Source: Pseudovibrio denitrificans JCM 12308 (GTDB lineage: Bacteria > Pseudomonadota > Alphaproteobacteria > Rhizobiales > Stappiaceae). Taken from it: DNA of 64,000 nt. Every line of letters begins with the position of its first letter. Position 1 is the stretch's first letter. The position numbers and the translations under genes were made by a program. Under the pieces are notes generated by a model. It did no database searches. It saw only the letters and a list, made by a program, of their open reading frames with translations, and was not told the origin of the DNA. Where the stretch lies: positions 62,001 through 126,000 of the forward strand of contig NZ_BAZK01000013.1 in NCBI RefSeq assembly GCF_001310815.1, written 5' to 3'. Of this stretch, positions 18,901 to 26,684 are shown piece after piece.

Positions 18901-20786
18901 CTGGTGGCACAGCAACTGCAGGTGATGGCATTGAATCTACCAGCGGTGGTCAGATTGGTGCTCAGGGTGCTCCTGGTGTTGAAGAAGATAGCACCATTAG
19001 TGGCCTTTCAAGTGCTGGTGCTGATGCGACTGCTGCAGCTGCCTCGTTTGAACAGGTTCTGAGCACTGGTGGTAATGGGCAGGGTAACTCTTACGATGCG
19101 AGCATCGTAGGTGCGAACTCAGGCGTTGCTGCATCTGGTGAAGACAATGCAACTCTTGGCCAGTTCGGCCAGGCTGCTGCGGCAGGTCAAGCTGATACTG
19201 ATACTGCTGCTGGTGCCTGGCAGGAAAACACGCTCGGTGACAACGATGAGTTGCTTGGCCCGGACGTTGAAAACCATGACCTAGTTGATCAGGATGTTTC
19301 TGCTACTGGTGGTACAGCCACAAGTGGTGCTGGCATTAGTGTTGCTGGGTTTGGTGGCGACGTTGGAGCAGCGCGTGTTGGTGACGACTCATCTATCACT
19401 GGTGTCACCCAAGCGACAGCGGATGCATCAGCATCTGCGTCTTCCATGAACCAGAAACTGTTTTCTGGTGGTAACTCGCAGGGCAATGATCTTGATCTGA
19501 GTGTGACCGGTGGAAGTAGCAATGTGCAGTCTGCAGGCGAAGATTCAAACGTAACGTTTGCATCTGTGGCTGGTACTGGTCCGGCTGATAATGGTGGAGT
19601 GGATTCTACTGACTCTCTCCTAGGCGGATATCAGAGCAATACTCTTTATGATGGTGATGAAGTTTCTTATGCAGATGTTGAGAACCATCATGAAGTTTAT
19701 CAGGATGTAACCGCTACTGGTGGTTCTGCGAGCGCTGGTGTTGGCTCTGGTGGGATTGATGGCACCGATGTGAAAGGTGCATTGAATGTTGGAGATAACG
19801 CATCTCTCACCGGTAAAGCGTCGTCATCAGCTGATGCTGTTGCTGAAGCTTCTGCCTTCAATCAGGTAATCTCTACAGGTGGCAATGCTCAGGTTAACTC
19901 TGCTGATGTTGACATTGTTGGAGACAACAAGAATGTCATCTCTGTTGGAGATGACAGTGAAGGTGGAGCTGACAACTCAGTTCGCTCCGGCACCATTGCT
20001 GGAAACGCTGATAGTCTTGCTTTGTTCTCACAAAACAACACAGCGGGTGACAATGATCTCATAGATGAGATGGATGTTAAGAACTGGGAAGACGTTAACC
20101 AGACTGTGACTGCGGTTGGTGGCGATGCTCAATCTGGTGACGGCATTACTGATCCTGTGAGCACCTTTGTTGCCAATGGTTCCGTTGGTGATGATTACAC
20201 CGTAACTGCGGAAGCTGTTGCTTCTGCAGACGCTACTGCGAAGACATCTGCCTTCAACCAGAGCCTGTATTCAGGTGGTAACAAGCAGGTCAACTCAACC
20301 GAGCTGGATGTTACTGGTCAGAACGACACTCTTCTCTTTACTGGTGAAGATGACGATCTGGGTGCTTTGGACATCACTCCATCTGGTAGCCCTGATGTTG
20401 GCGGTGGCTTCTTCGGTACGCTGGACTCCAACGGTACTGACACCATCTTCGGTGCTGAGCAGGCAAATGCATTGTATGATCAGGATGTGATCACCAATGT
20501 TGAAGTTCACAACCATGGCACACTTAATCAGACAGTGACTGCTGATGGTGGTGAGGCGATCTCTGCAGATGGTATCCATGATGCAGAAAGCCTCTTCGAC
20601 TTCGGTACAGGTGATGATTATAGCGTGACGGCTTCTACGGCTGCGACTGCTGATGCTCTGGGTGTGGCGAATGCCTTTAACCAGACGATCGTCATGGGTG
20701 CGAACGTTCAGGCCAATGCTGTTGATGTCAATGTTGTTGGCGGTTCTTCAACCGTGAACGTAGTTGGCGAAGACGACCTTGCATAA
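15948..20786 (+). CDS. Giant acidic repeat protein, putative type I secretion substrate
   Basis: A 1612-residue protein made almost wholly of twelve imperfect repeats of about 134 residues. Each repeat holds, in order, Q-x-N-x-L-x-D-x-D, then V-x-N-x(4,6)-Q, then GG-x-A-x-[SA]-G-x-GI, then GDD-[SY]-x-[IV], A-x-A-x-A, F-x-Q and finally GGN-x-Q-x-N followed by V-[TV]-G. It is very acidic, rich in Gly, Ser, Asn, Asp and Ala, with no cysteine seen and no Sec signal peptide. I found no canonical RTX nonapeptides (GGxGxDxxx). The regular Gln/Asn ladders suggest a beta-solenoid or amyloid-like fibre, perhaps an adhesin. Genes for an ABC exporter and adaptor follow at 22836-26106, making type I export likely. 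This is inferred. No named family is recognised. Confidence 0.8.
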   Translation: MSGYNPFSDGTDTRIRAEQDNTLGDKDVVEHNGDSSAEVLNDGSLDQSIEVNRTDDVRTYAQAGDGIQDINAALQIGDDLTIDASSAASANGKGVALAFDQGIATGANQQSNDVSGSVTGGNFDASSVGGDGTGVNAHQTGAAAEDNDTDTFLRANQSNYANDLDTLDNVTVTNDGDLEQRVKVKGGDADSGNGIIGAGPTDIAGSNVGVGDDESINGSTAAQADASGLARSFNQTLQTGNNEQGNNVDLSITGSDVDVSGAGGSGAEAVVGGADVTSGNSDTNTRARVTQSNELNDGVGGGFGGGNIDGAIANPEVANLDDSHQVVKSKAGEATSEDGINSIDQIGTSASVGGDGSVNGSAAASASASAVGVGFQQDISAGSNAQTNSASLGITGTGVGQATSGEDDATADIKVAADDGFMESETGTNARFNQSNDAYDGDAIIEPSLHNDGHANQKIEAFGNDAIAGDGIDMNGGRLGATHVVDDGSITGSTLAKSDALGVAASFEQKVSTGGNAQSNASDLDVTGANQVTASAGEDGAAASLNADDPSVYGDHQTGTRTSSDQTNALGDQDDIDDANVWNEHDSTQTVDVDGGTSSAGNGISFDSGTSAAVHSNFDMSGSAAASANAQGVAQSFTQSLTSGGNAQSNSAEVFVTGAEMTASVVGEDGAGDDTGPVSLLAGSGNTNTNTNSNQSQDNEMYDGDSLFSPDVLNTGGADAVQTVTVDGGNATAGNGIEALGANPGENLGPDTVGDDSSISGSTSASANGTGAAINFGQTLKTGGNAQSNSVDVDVVGGNKALASAGESGAVAGSETDTPVDHDTTTTSWSEQSNQLGDVDNISRADVANWGHSTQTVDVDGGTASSGAGIVQTGGSSTNIDGNESISGSSSASADATGVAQSFTQTQVTGGNAQSNSASVSVTGADVNVASAGQDNAEVNGTWAGTTNTDSFSGGLQGNTAYDGDTIRDSDVRNHHDSVQDVTATGGTATAGDGIESTSGGQIGAQGAPGVEEDSTISGLSSAGADATAAAASFEQVLSTGGNGQGNSYDASIVGANSGVAASGEDNATLGQFGQAAAAGQADTDTAAGAWQENTLGDNDELLGPDVENHDLVDQDVSATGGTATSGAGISVAGFGGDVGAARVGDDSSITGVTQATADASASASSMNQKLFSGGNSQGNDLDLSVTGGSSNVQSAGEDSNVTFASVAGTGPADNGGVDSTDSLLGGYQSNTLYDGDEVSYADVENHHEVYQDVTATGGSASAGVGSGGIDGTDVKGALNVGDNASLTGKASSSADAVAEASAFNQVISTGGNAQVNSADVDIVGDNKNVISVGDDSEGGADNSVRSGTIAGNADSLALFSQNNTAGDNDLIDEMDVKNWEDVNQTVTAVGGDAQSGDGITDPVSTFVANGSVGDDYTVTAEAVASADATAKTSAFNQSLYSGGNKQVNSTELDVTGQNDTLLFTGEDDDLGALDITPSGSPDVGGGFFGTLDSNGTDTIFGAEQANALYDQDVITNVEVHNHGTLNQTVTADGGEAISADGIHDAESLFDFGTGDDYSVTASTAATADALGVANAFNQTIVMGANVQANAVDVNVVGGSSTVNVVGEDDLA
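15990..20780 (+). repeat. Twelve tandem ~400-bp coding repeats
   Basis: The GGN-x-Q-x-N element recurs near 16263, 16667, 17090, 17490, 17878, 18295, 18676, 19070, 19480, 19880, 20275 and 20698, a mean spacing of about 403 bases (134 codons). The copies are diverged at DNA level, so they are old or selected for variation. They could nevertheless recombine or cause assembly collapse. Confidence 0.8.
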
Positions 20787-20800
20787 ACAGATCTAAACAA

Positions 20801-20833
20801 GACCTGCGCGGAGCAATCCGCGCAGGTCATTTT
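20801..20833 (+). terminator. Strong terminator between the giant gene and the next secretion-locus gene
   Basis: A perfect 12-bp stem GACCTGCGCGGA / TCCGCGCAGGTC closed by a GCAA tetraloop and followed by ATTTTAT. It starts 14 bases after the stop of the giant gene and ends 10 bases before the next ATG. It would limit read-through into the transporter genes and keep substrate transcripts in excess. Confidence 0.85.
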
Positions 20834-20843
20834 ATATATCCAT

Positions 20844-22807
20844 ATGAAATTGTTAGGATATTTTATGCTGTCGCAGGCTATAAATGAATTAAGCTGGCAC
20901 TTTATCGGCTATATGAAGATCTTTGATAGTATCGCTACAGCCGAACAGAGCTTTGACGAAGCCTGGTTTGCTCAAGACGCTATTGTTATTACCCCGGTGG
21001 AAGTTGTTTACTCTCGCGGAGATACCGCTGAGCTTCCCTACGAGAAATTCTATAATCTTCCTTCACTGCTACCAGAGATTGGCGCAGCTCTCAGGCTCGT
21101 CTCCCATATTCGGTTGAGACGCTTGTAAATGCTTCGGACTTTACGCTGCCTTCTGAAGGTGTGTTTTTTGAAGATGGTGGTGAAACAGATCTGCCGCAAA
21201 ATGGTGATGTCGGTCAGTCTCTCGACTACACCTATACAATCACCTTCACCTATCGCGATATTTATGCTCCAGACATCGAAATCAACCTTGCTCAAGAGAA
21301 TGCCCTGACAGATGACGATCTGTTGCTGTCTAAAAGCGAGTTTGGTGATGATATTCCAGAGAGCAATGCCGATGAGGTGTTAGAACAGCTTTTGGATGCT
21401 GCCAATGAAATTGAGCTCGATACTCTTGATCAGATTTTTGAGGAGGAGGATGCTCAAAGTGCAGCTGATGCTATCGGTGAAGCACTGGTTCAACGTGCTG
21501 AAAATGATGCTCCGAACCCATCATTCACCAGCGGTGACAACATCGGTGAGCTTCCTGAAGAAGAGCAAGATAGTGATGAGAGTTCTGATGATGACGAAAA
21601 TGACAGCAGCTATGTGACGACTGGCGACAATGAGGCCGTGAACGTGGCTTCAATCGTGGATCTGAGCGAGCTGAAGTGTTCGACCGTTGTGATGGGAGAT
21701 TACTATGCTACAAACTCGATCATTCAGAGCAACCTCTATTATGGGCCAACTGAGCAACTCACCGATGTTGTCAATGGGCAAGGCCTCTCGGACACGGTTG
21801 TCTACAATGATGCCAATGTGAGTTCAGAAGGGGAGTATCTGATCTCCTCGCACGTAACCTATGATAATCCAGACTACTCCTTTACCGTCGATGTGGTGAG
21901 TGGCAACTTTTACGATCTGAATATTGTTAGTCAGAAAAACTATCTGTCAGATGATGATTGCGTGTCCTATCAGCTGAACAACAACGGCTACTATGTTCAA
22001 ACCGGTGACAACACCCAGGTGAATGCAGCGCAGTTGATTGATAGCATTCAAAATTATGACGTCATTGTTGTGCTGGGTAACTATTACGACGTCAACTACA
22101 TCAGCCAGAAAAACATCCTTCTTGATACTGATTATGTCGATACAACGGGTACTTCGATTAACGGTACGGGGCGGCACAATGTTCTGACCAACGAAGGCAC
22201 CATTAAGAACATTGGTGGTGGGTCGCTGATGAAACCCATGACTTCTGAGGTTCATGGTTTGGTCGACGCGATGGATGGCCGGGCTGGAGAGTATGAGTAC
22301 ACCGCTTCTTCGGCGACAGGCGGTTTGCCAATCCTGCCCAGTACTGATCTGAAAGTCCTTTATATCACAGGCGATTACTATCAGATCAATGCGATTGAAC
22401 AGATCAATGTTCTTTCAGACGCTGATTACGTGAAGATCCATAAGGAAACTGAAGACAGCGGAGTGCTGACGCAGACGATCAATGGTGAAGTTGTTGAGGC
22501 TGATGAGGATGGTTATCTGGACACGTCGAGCAACAAGACAAGCAACAAAGCAACCATCATTGATTACGACAGTCAGTCAGGTTTTCAATATTTGGATGGC
22601 GAATACTCAGAGGAAGACATTGTCATAAAAGTCAATATCGTAGTCTCTGAAGAGGAAGATCTCGAAACAGCATTGAATGGAAATACTGATCTGGTTTCGG
22701 AGGTTGTTGCGTTTACTGGCAATGATGTTGGTAGCGAAGCCGGATCGTCTCCCGCATTTGTTCCTTACGCGGGTGAGAGTGACATGGTCTCAGATATAAT
22801 CGTTTGA
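20844..22807 (+). CDS. Second type I secretion-locus protein with GDYY-x-x-N repeats (frameshifted)
   Basis: Read in two frames (20844-about 21092, then to 22807). Adding one C near 21092 joins LLPEIGAALQ to ARLPYSVETLVNASDFTLPSEG and gives about 654 residues. The N-terminal ~100 residues look like a folded domain (ELSWHFIGY ... VVYSRGDTAELPYEKFYNLP). An acidic linker (EEEQDSDESSDDDEND) follows. Four copies of a motif then occur: GDYYATNSIIQSN, GNFYDLNIVSQKN, GNYYDVNYISQKN and GDYYQINAIEQIN, several continuing L-x-D-x-D. There are two TGDN-x-x-VN segments. The Q-x-N-x-L-x-D-x-D element is shared with the giant protein. It is probably exported by the adjacent transporter or acts as its partner at the cell surface. 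Confidence 0.65.
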
Positions 22808-22835
22808 TTTTAATAGATTTTTATAGAGAGAATGT

Positions 22836-24737
22836 ATGTTTAAAGCTCGAGAGACTAAGAATAATAGCCGACAGCGTGGAGGGCAGGCGAGCAAAACATT
22901 GCAGGTGGATGGTATTTCGCAGCAACCTGCACATGGAGAAAAGCTCGCAGGCCAAAAAGGTAATTTTGCCTCCAGAAAAAATGGCGGCCCTTATGAAGAT
23001 ATTGATTTTCGGAAGTTGATGCAAAATGGTCTGGCACGGGCAAAGATCAACCTGTTGTATGTTGGGTTCTTCTCCTTCTGCGCCAGCCTTCTGATCCTTT
23101 CTGTTCCCATTTATCTGTTCCAGATTTCTGACCGTGTGTTGACCAGCCGAAGTGTCGATACACTTGTGATGCTTACTGCTATCGTCATTGGCCTTGTGTT
23201 GGCTCATGTGCTGCTGGATATGTTCCGCCGCTTTATGCTTATGCGGGTTGCCGTGGATGTTGAGACGCGACTCGGTGGGCCTGTGCTCAGTGCAGCAGCA
23301 AGGGCGTCGCATAATGGCAGTAGTCAGGAGTTTCAGGCTCTTTCTGACTTGCAGCAGTTGCGGAGCTTTTTGACGGGTTCTGTGCTTCTGACCATGATGG
23401 ATGCACCTGTGGCTCCGATCTATCTGCTCGTCGTTTACATGGTGCACCCGCAACTTGGCATGATCGTTACAACGACTATTTTGCTGCTGCTCGTTCTTGC
23501 GCGGATCAACCAGCGACTAACTGCTGTTCCATTTGGAAAGGCCAATGCATTTTCTTCCCGTGCAAACCTGCAGGCAGAAGCGATGGCGCGGAATGCTCAG
23601 GTTATGAACGCAATGGGAATGATCCCTGAAGGTGTGATTATCTGGGGTAAGGAAACTGCTGAATCGTTGAAGGCCCAGATACTGGGGCAGGATCGAAATG
23701 TCCTGATTTCAGCTGTATCCAAATTCATCCGCTTGTCTACTCAGATCACGATGCTTGGTTGGGGCGCGTGGCTTGCGCTTTCCAATGAAATTACTGGCGG
23801 GATGATTATTGCGGCGTCTATTATTGGTGGTCGTGCTCTAGCTCCTGTTGAAGGCATTATTGATGGTTGGAAGAGCTATGTGGGAGCGAAGAACGCATAT
23901 GGGCGCATCCAGAAATTGCTGCATACCTCTCCGCTTAATGTGCATCGGCTTCGATTGCCGAATCCTGCTGGCCGACTGAGTGTTGAGCGGCTGCTATTCG
24001 TACCGCCTCCAAACAAGCGTGTGATCCTGAATGGCATTTCGTTCCAGCTCTCTCCAGGAGATTCTCTGGCTGTTGTTGGCGCGTCTGGTTCCGGGAAGAG
24101 TACGCTGGGAAAAATGTTGGTTGGCTCTCTCATCCCAACAGCAGGCAATGTGCGCCTTGATATGATGGACTTGAGGAATTGGGATAGTCGGCAGCTTGGT
24201 GAGAATATCGGTTACTTGCCGCAGGATGTTCAGCTCTTTCCGGGTACGATCAAAGAGAATATTGCCCGAATGAATAGAGAAGCCAATGATGAGGACGTCT
24301 TTAAGGCCGCTCAAATGGCAGATATTCATGAGATGGTCTCGCAGTTTTCTCAGGGCTATGAGACGCAAGTTGCTATGGATGGAGCGCCACTCTCTGGTGG
24401 GCAGCGGCAGCGGATAGGGTTGGCTCGGGCATTCTATAATAACCCTCGTCTGTTGGTGTTGGATGAGCCAAACTCCAATCTGGACACCATCGGGGAACAT
24501 GCTTTGGCAGAAGCTCTTGGACGGGCCAAGCAGGATGGAATGACTGTCATTGCGATTACACAGAGGCCCGCACTTCTGCGCTGCGTTGATAAGATCATGA
24601 TGCTTAAAGATGGGACTGTGGCGGCGTTTGGAAGCCGTGATGAAGTGATGCCTTTGATTACGGGAAAACGGCCGGGCATTTCACAGCATCAAGACGCCCC
24701 GGGGCATAACCTGCCAGCGGCGCAACCAGCTGAATAG
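22836..24737 (+). CDS. Type I secretion ABC transporter (PrtD/HlyB-like permease-ATPase)
   Basis: A 633-residue fused transporter. The transmembrane domain covers about residues 65-360, with hydrophobic helices in LLYVGFFSFCASLLILSVPI and LVMLTAIVIGLVLAHVLLDMF. The C-terminal nucleotide-binding domain has Walker A GASGSGKST (about 415), a Q-loop LPQDVQLFPGTIKENI, signature LSGGQRQR (about 519) and Walker B LLVLDEPNSNLD. The N-terminal ~60 residues are basic and lack a C39 peptidase, as in PrtD-type exporters. With the downstream HlyD-like protein and an unlinked TolC, it should export the two repeat proteins encoded upstream. Confidence 0.92.
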   Translation: MFKARETKNNSRQRGGQASKTLQVDGISQQPAHGEKLAGQKGNFASRKNGGPYEDIDFRKLMQNGLARAKINLLYVGFFSFCASLLILSVPIYLFQISDRVLTSRSVDTLVMLTAIVIGLVLAHVLLDMFRRFMLMRVAVDVETRLGGPVLSAAARASHNGSSQEFQALSDLQQLRSFLTGSVLLTMMDAPVAPIYLLVVYMVHPQLGMIVTTTILLLLVLARINQRLTAVPFGKANAFSSRANLQAEAMARNAQVMNAMGMIPEGVIIWGKETAESLKAQILGQDRNVLISAVSKFIRLSTQITMLGWGAWLALSNEITGGMIIAASIIGGRALAPVEGIIDGWKSYVGAKNAYGRIQKLLHTSPLNVHRLRLPNPAGRLSVERLLFVPPPNKRVILNGISFQLSPGDSLAVVGASGSGKSTLGKMLVGSLIPTAGNVRLDMMDLRNWDSRQLGENIGYLPQDVQLFPGTIKENIARMNREANDEDVFKAAQMADIHEMVSQFSQGYETQVAMDGAPLSGGQRQRIGLARAFYNNPRLLVLDEPNSNLDTIGEHALAEALGRAKQDGMTVIAITQRPALLRCVDKIMMLKDGTVAAFGSRDEVMPLITGKRPGISQHQDAPGHNLPAAQPAE

Positions 24738-24765
24738 TTTAAGCTTTTGATATTTGGTGATTTTA

Positions 24766-26106
24766 ATGTCTACTAGAGCACTTATACTTGATGGAAGCTG
24801 GTATGAGGATGTGCCCCGCACAACTCGCTCTCCCATATTGGCTAGTTTAATCATTATTGCGCTTACTTTTGCCGGGTTTGGTTATTGGGCCTCAAGCGCT
24901 CCCATGGCAGGTGCTGTGGTTGCTTCCGGTTCCTTTGTTGCTACAGGTCAGAACAAGATTGTCCAGCACTTTGAAGGTGGGATCATCAAAGAGATCCTCG
25001 TAAAAGAAGGGGATGTGGTTTCTGCCGGTGATGTTCTGGTGAAACTAGATGAAACAGCTGCAGAAGCAAATTTAGAACGGTTGGTGATCCGGCAAGCACG
25101 TTTGCAAGCCATTCAGGCACGACTGACACAAGAGGCCAAAGGGCATAAGACGCTTGTTCTTCCTGAGATGCTGACAAGCACGGCACACGATCCGAAAATC
25201 AAAAGCATCATCCTGAACCAGTCACTGACTTTCAAAGCCAGAACGAGAAAGCTACAGAGTGAGATTGATATCCTTGCGCAGGGTATCGATGCTTTGAAGG
25301 AACGCATACAAGGTGGTCAATCTCAGTTGGTTGCCGTTAAACAGCAGATGGAGTTGTTCCAGGAAGAGCTGGATGCCAAGAAGAAGATTTTGGGTAAGGG
25401 ACTGATTCGAAAATCAGATGTGCTGCGCATAGAGCGTTCACTTGCAAACCTGAAAGGTGAGGAAGGACGTATCCTCGCGGAGATCGGCGATGCTACGGAG
25501 CGGATTGCGCGAGCGCGAGCTCAGATTGTCAAAGTAGAAAACGAAGCATCCCAAACGGCAGTGGGTGAATTGCAGGTGGTCAATGCGGATCTTGATGATG
25601 TAAGTGAGCAAATTCGCGCGGCACAAGATGTCTTGCAGCGCGTTGAAATTGTCGCTCCTGTGCGCGGCATTGTCGTTCGAATGCGTTATCACACTGCTGG
25701 AGGTGTTGTTGAGAGTGGTAAGGACCTGATGGAGATACTGCCTCTGCAAGACGAGTTGATCATCGAGGCTTCCATCCAGACCACGGAAATTGACAATGTG
25801 AAGGAAGGGCAGAAGGCGATGGTGCGGCTGACAGCCCTGAACCAGCGCATTACGCCAATGCTAGATGCCAAAGTCATTTATGTCTCAGCAGACGCCTTAC
25901 GAAATGAAGATCCCATGAGCAGTGCAGGAGATGTATACAAAGCGCGTGTGCAGTTGGATCGAGAGAAGATCCCTGGGCATCTGAACTTCAAGGCAACCCC
26001 TGGCATGCCTGCTGAAGTGTACATCACGACGAGAGATCGAACCTTCTTTGATTATCTCATGGAGCCTGTGCGTGACAGTATGGCCAGAGCCTTCAGGGAG
26101 CCATAA
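24766..26106 (+). CDS. Type I secretion membrane fusion protein (HlyD/PrtE family)
   Basis: A 446-residue periplasmic adaptor. It has a single N-terminal transmembrane helix (about residues 22-42), a biotinyl-lipoyl-like half HFEGGIIKEILVKEGDVVSAGDVLVKLD, a long coiled-coil hairpin (about residues 95-290), and a C-terminal barrel ending VYITTRDRTFFDYLMEPVRDS, typical of PrtE/HlyD. The frame extends upstream to a TTG at 24754, but the ATG at 24766 is preferred. It lies 28 bases after the transporter gene. No outer-membrane TolC gene is in the window. Confidence 0.92.
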   Translation: MSTRALILDGSWYEDVPRTTRSPILASLIIIALTFAGFGYWASSAPMAGAVVASGSFVATGQNKIVQHFEGGIIKEILVKEGDVVSAGDVLVKLDETAAEANLERLVIRQARLQAIQARLTQEAKGHKTLVLPEMLTSTAHDPKIKSIILNQSLTFKARTRKLQSEIDILAQGIDALKERIQGGQSQLVAVKQQMELFQEELDAKKKILGKGLIRKSDVLRIERSLANLKGEEGRILAEIGDATERIARARAQIVKVENEASQTAVGELQVVNADLDDVSEQIRAAQDVLQRVEIVAPVRGIVVRMRYHTAGGVVESGKDLMEILPLQDELIIEASIQTTEIDNVKEGQKAMVRLTALNQRITPMLDAKVIYVSADALRNEDPMSSAGDVYKARVQLDREKIPGHLNFKATPGMPAEVYITTRDRTFFDYLMEPVRDSMARAFREP

Positions 26107-26155
26107 AACCTGAAGTGGTATAGGCCAGTTCGTTAAGTCCATTTAATGATTGGTG

Positions 26156-26190
26156 CTTTCTGCCGGATTATACTTCTCGGCAGAAAGTTT
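26156..26190 (+). terminator. Terminator after the type I secretion genes
   Basis: A perfect 10-bp stem CTTTCTGCCG / CGGCAGAAAG with a 12-base loop and TTT. The remaining gap to 26684 is AT-rich. I see no gene or clear motif in it beyond the presumed promoter of the next operon. Confidence 0.75.
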
Positions 26191-26684
26191 AATGTTCGAA
26201 AGTCTCTTCTAAGAATGATTCAAAGGAAAATAAAAGAGTTTGAGTGACTTTTTTAGTCAGACTCAGTCTTGTTACTGGAATCTTATTTGCTCGGTTGTGC
26301 TGAGGTGCAAGCTTTAGGCGAGTGTGTGTGGATCTATATTCACAACTGTTTAGTGTAATTTGAAGAAAATTTTTTATTGTGTTTTCAATGTTTCAGTAAC
26401 TAATTGAAGACCCAACTGTTTTGTGGTGCAAAACCTCGCAAACTACCGCTTACGTTAGCTTTATTCCGTTGATGAAGGAAATTAAAGGGTCTGTGCACTG
26501 ACGGTGGACGAACCGTGTATGCCTATAAGTAAATAGAACCATGAGTTTGATACTAGGCATTTAATGATAACTATTTGGCATTTCTTAACACTGTCTCCTT
26601 AAGCGAAGATAACCATGGGGTGAATTTGTTCAACTGCTGCGGGTATTTGATGCCTTCGGCAGTTAGACTCGTGGTGGTAGCTGC

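Noticed and set aside
15948-20786. Calling the giant protein an RTX toxin or adhesin
   Set aside because: Asp- and Gly-rich, but no run of GGxGxDxxx nonapeptides was found, so only the secretion route, not the RTX family, is supported.
22821-23453. 210-codon minus-strand frame overlapping the ABC transporter gene
   Set aside because: Antisense to a well-supported transporter. Rich in His and Gln with no recognisable motif.
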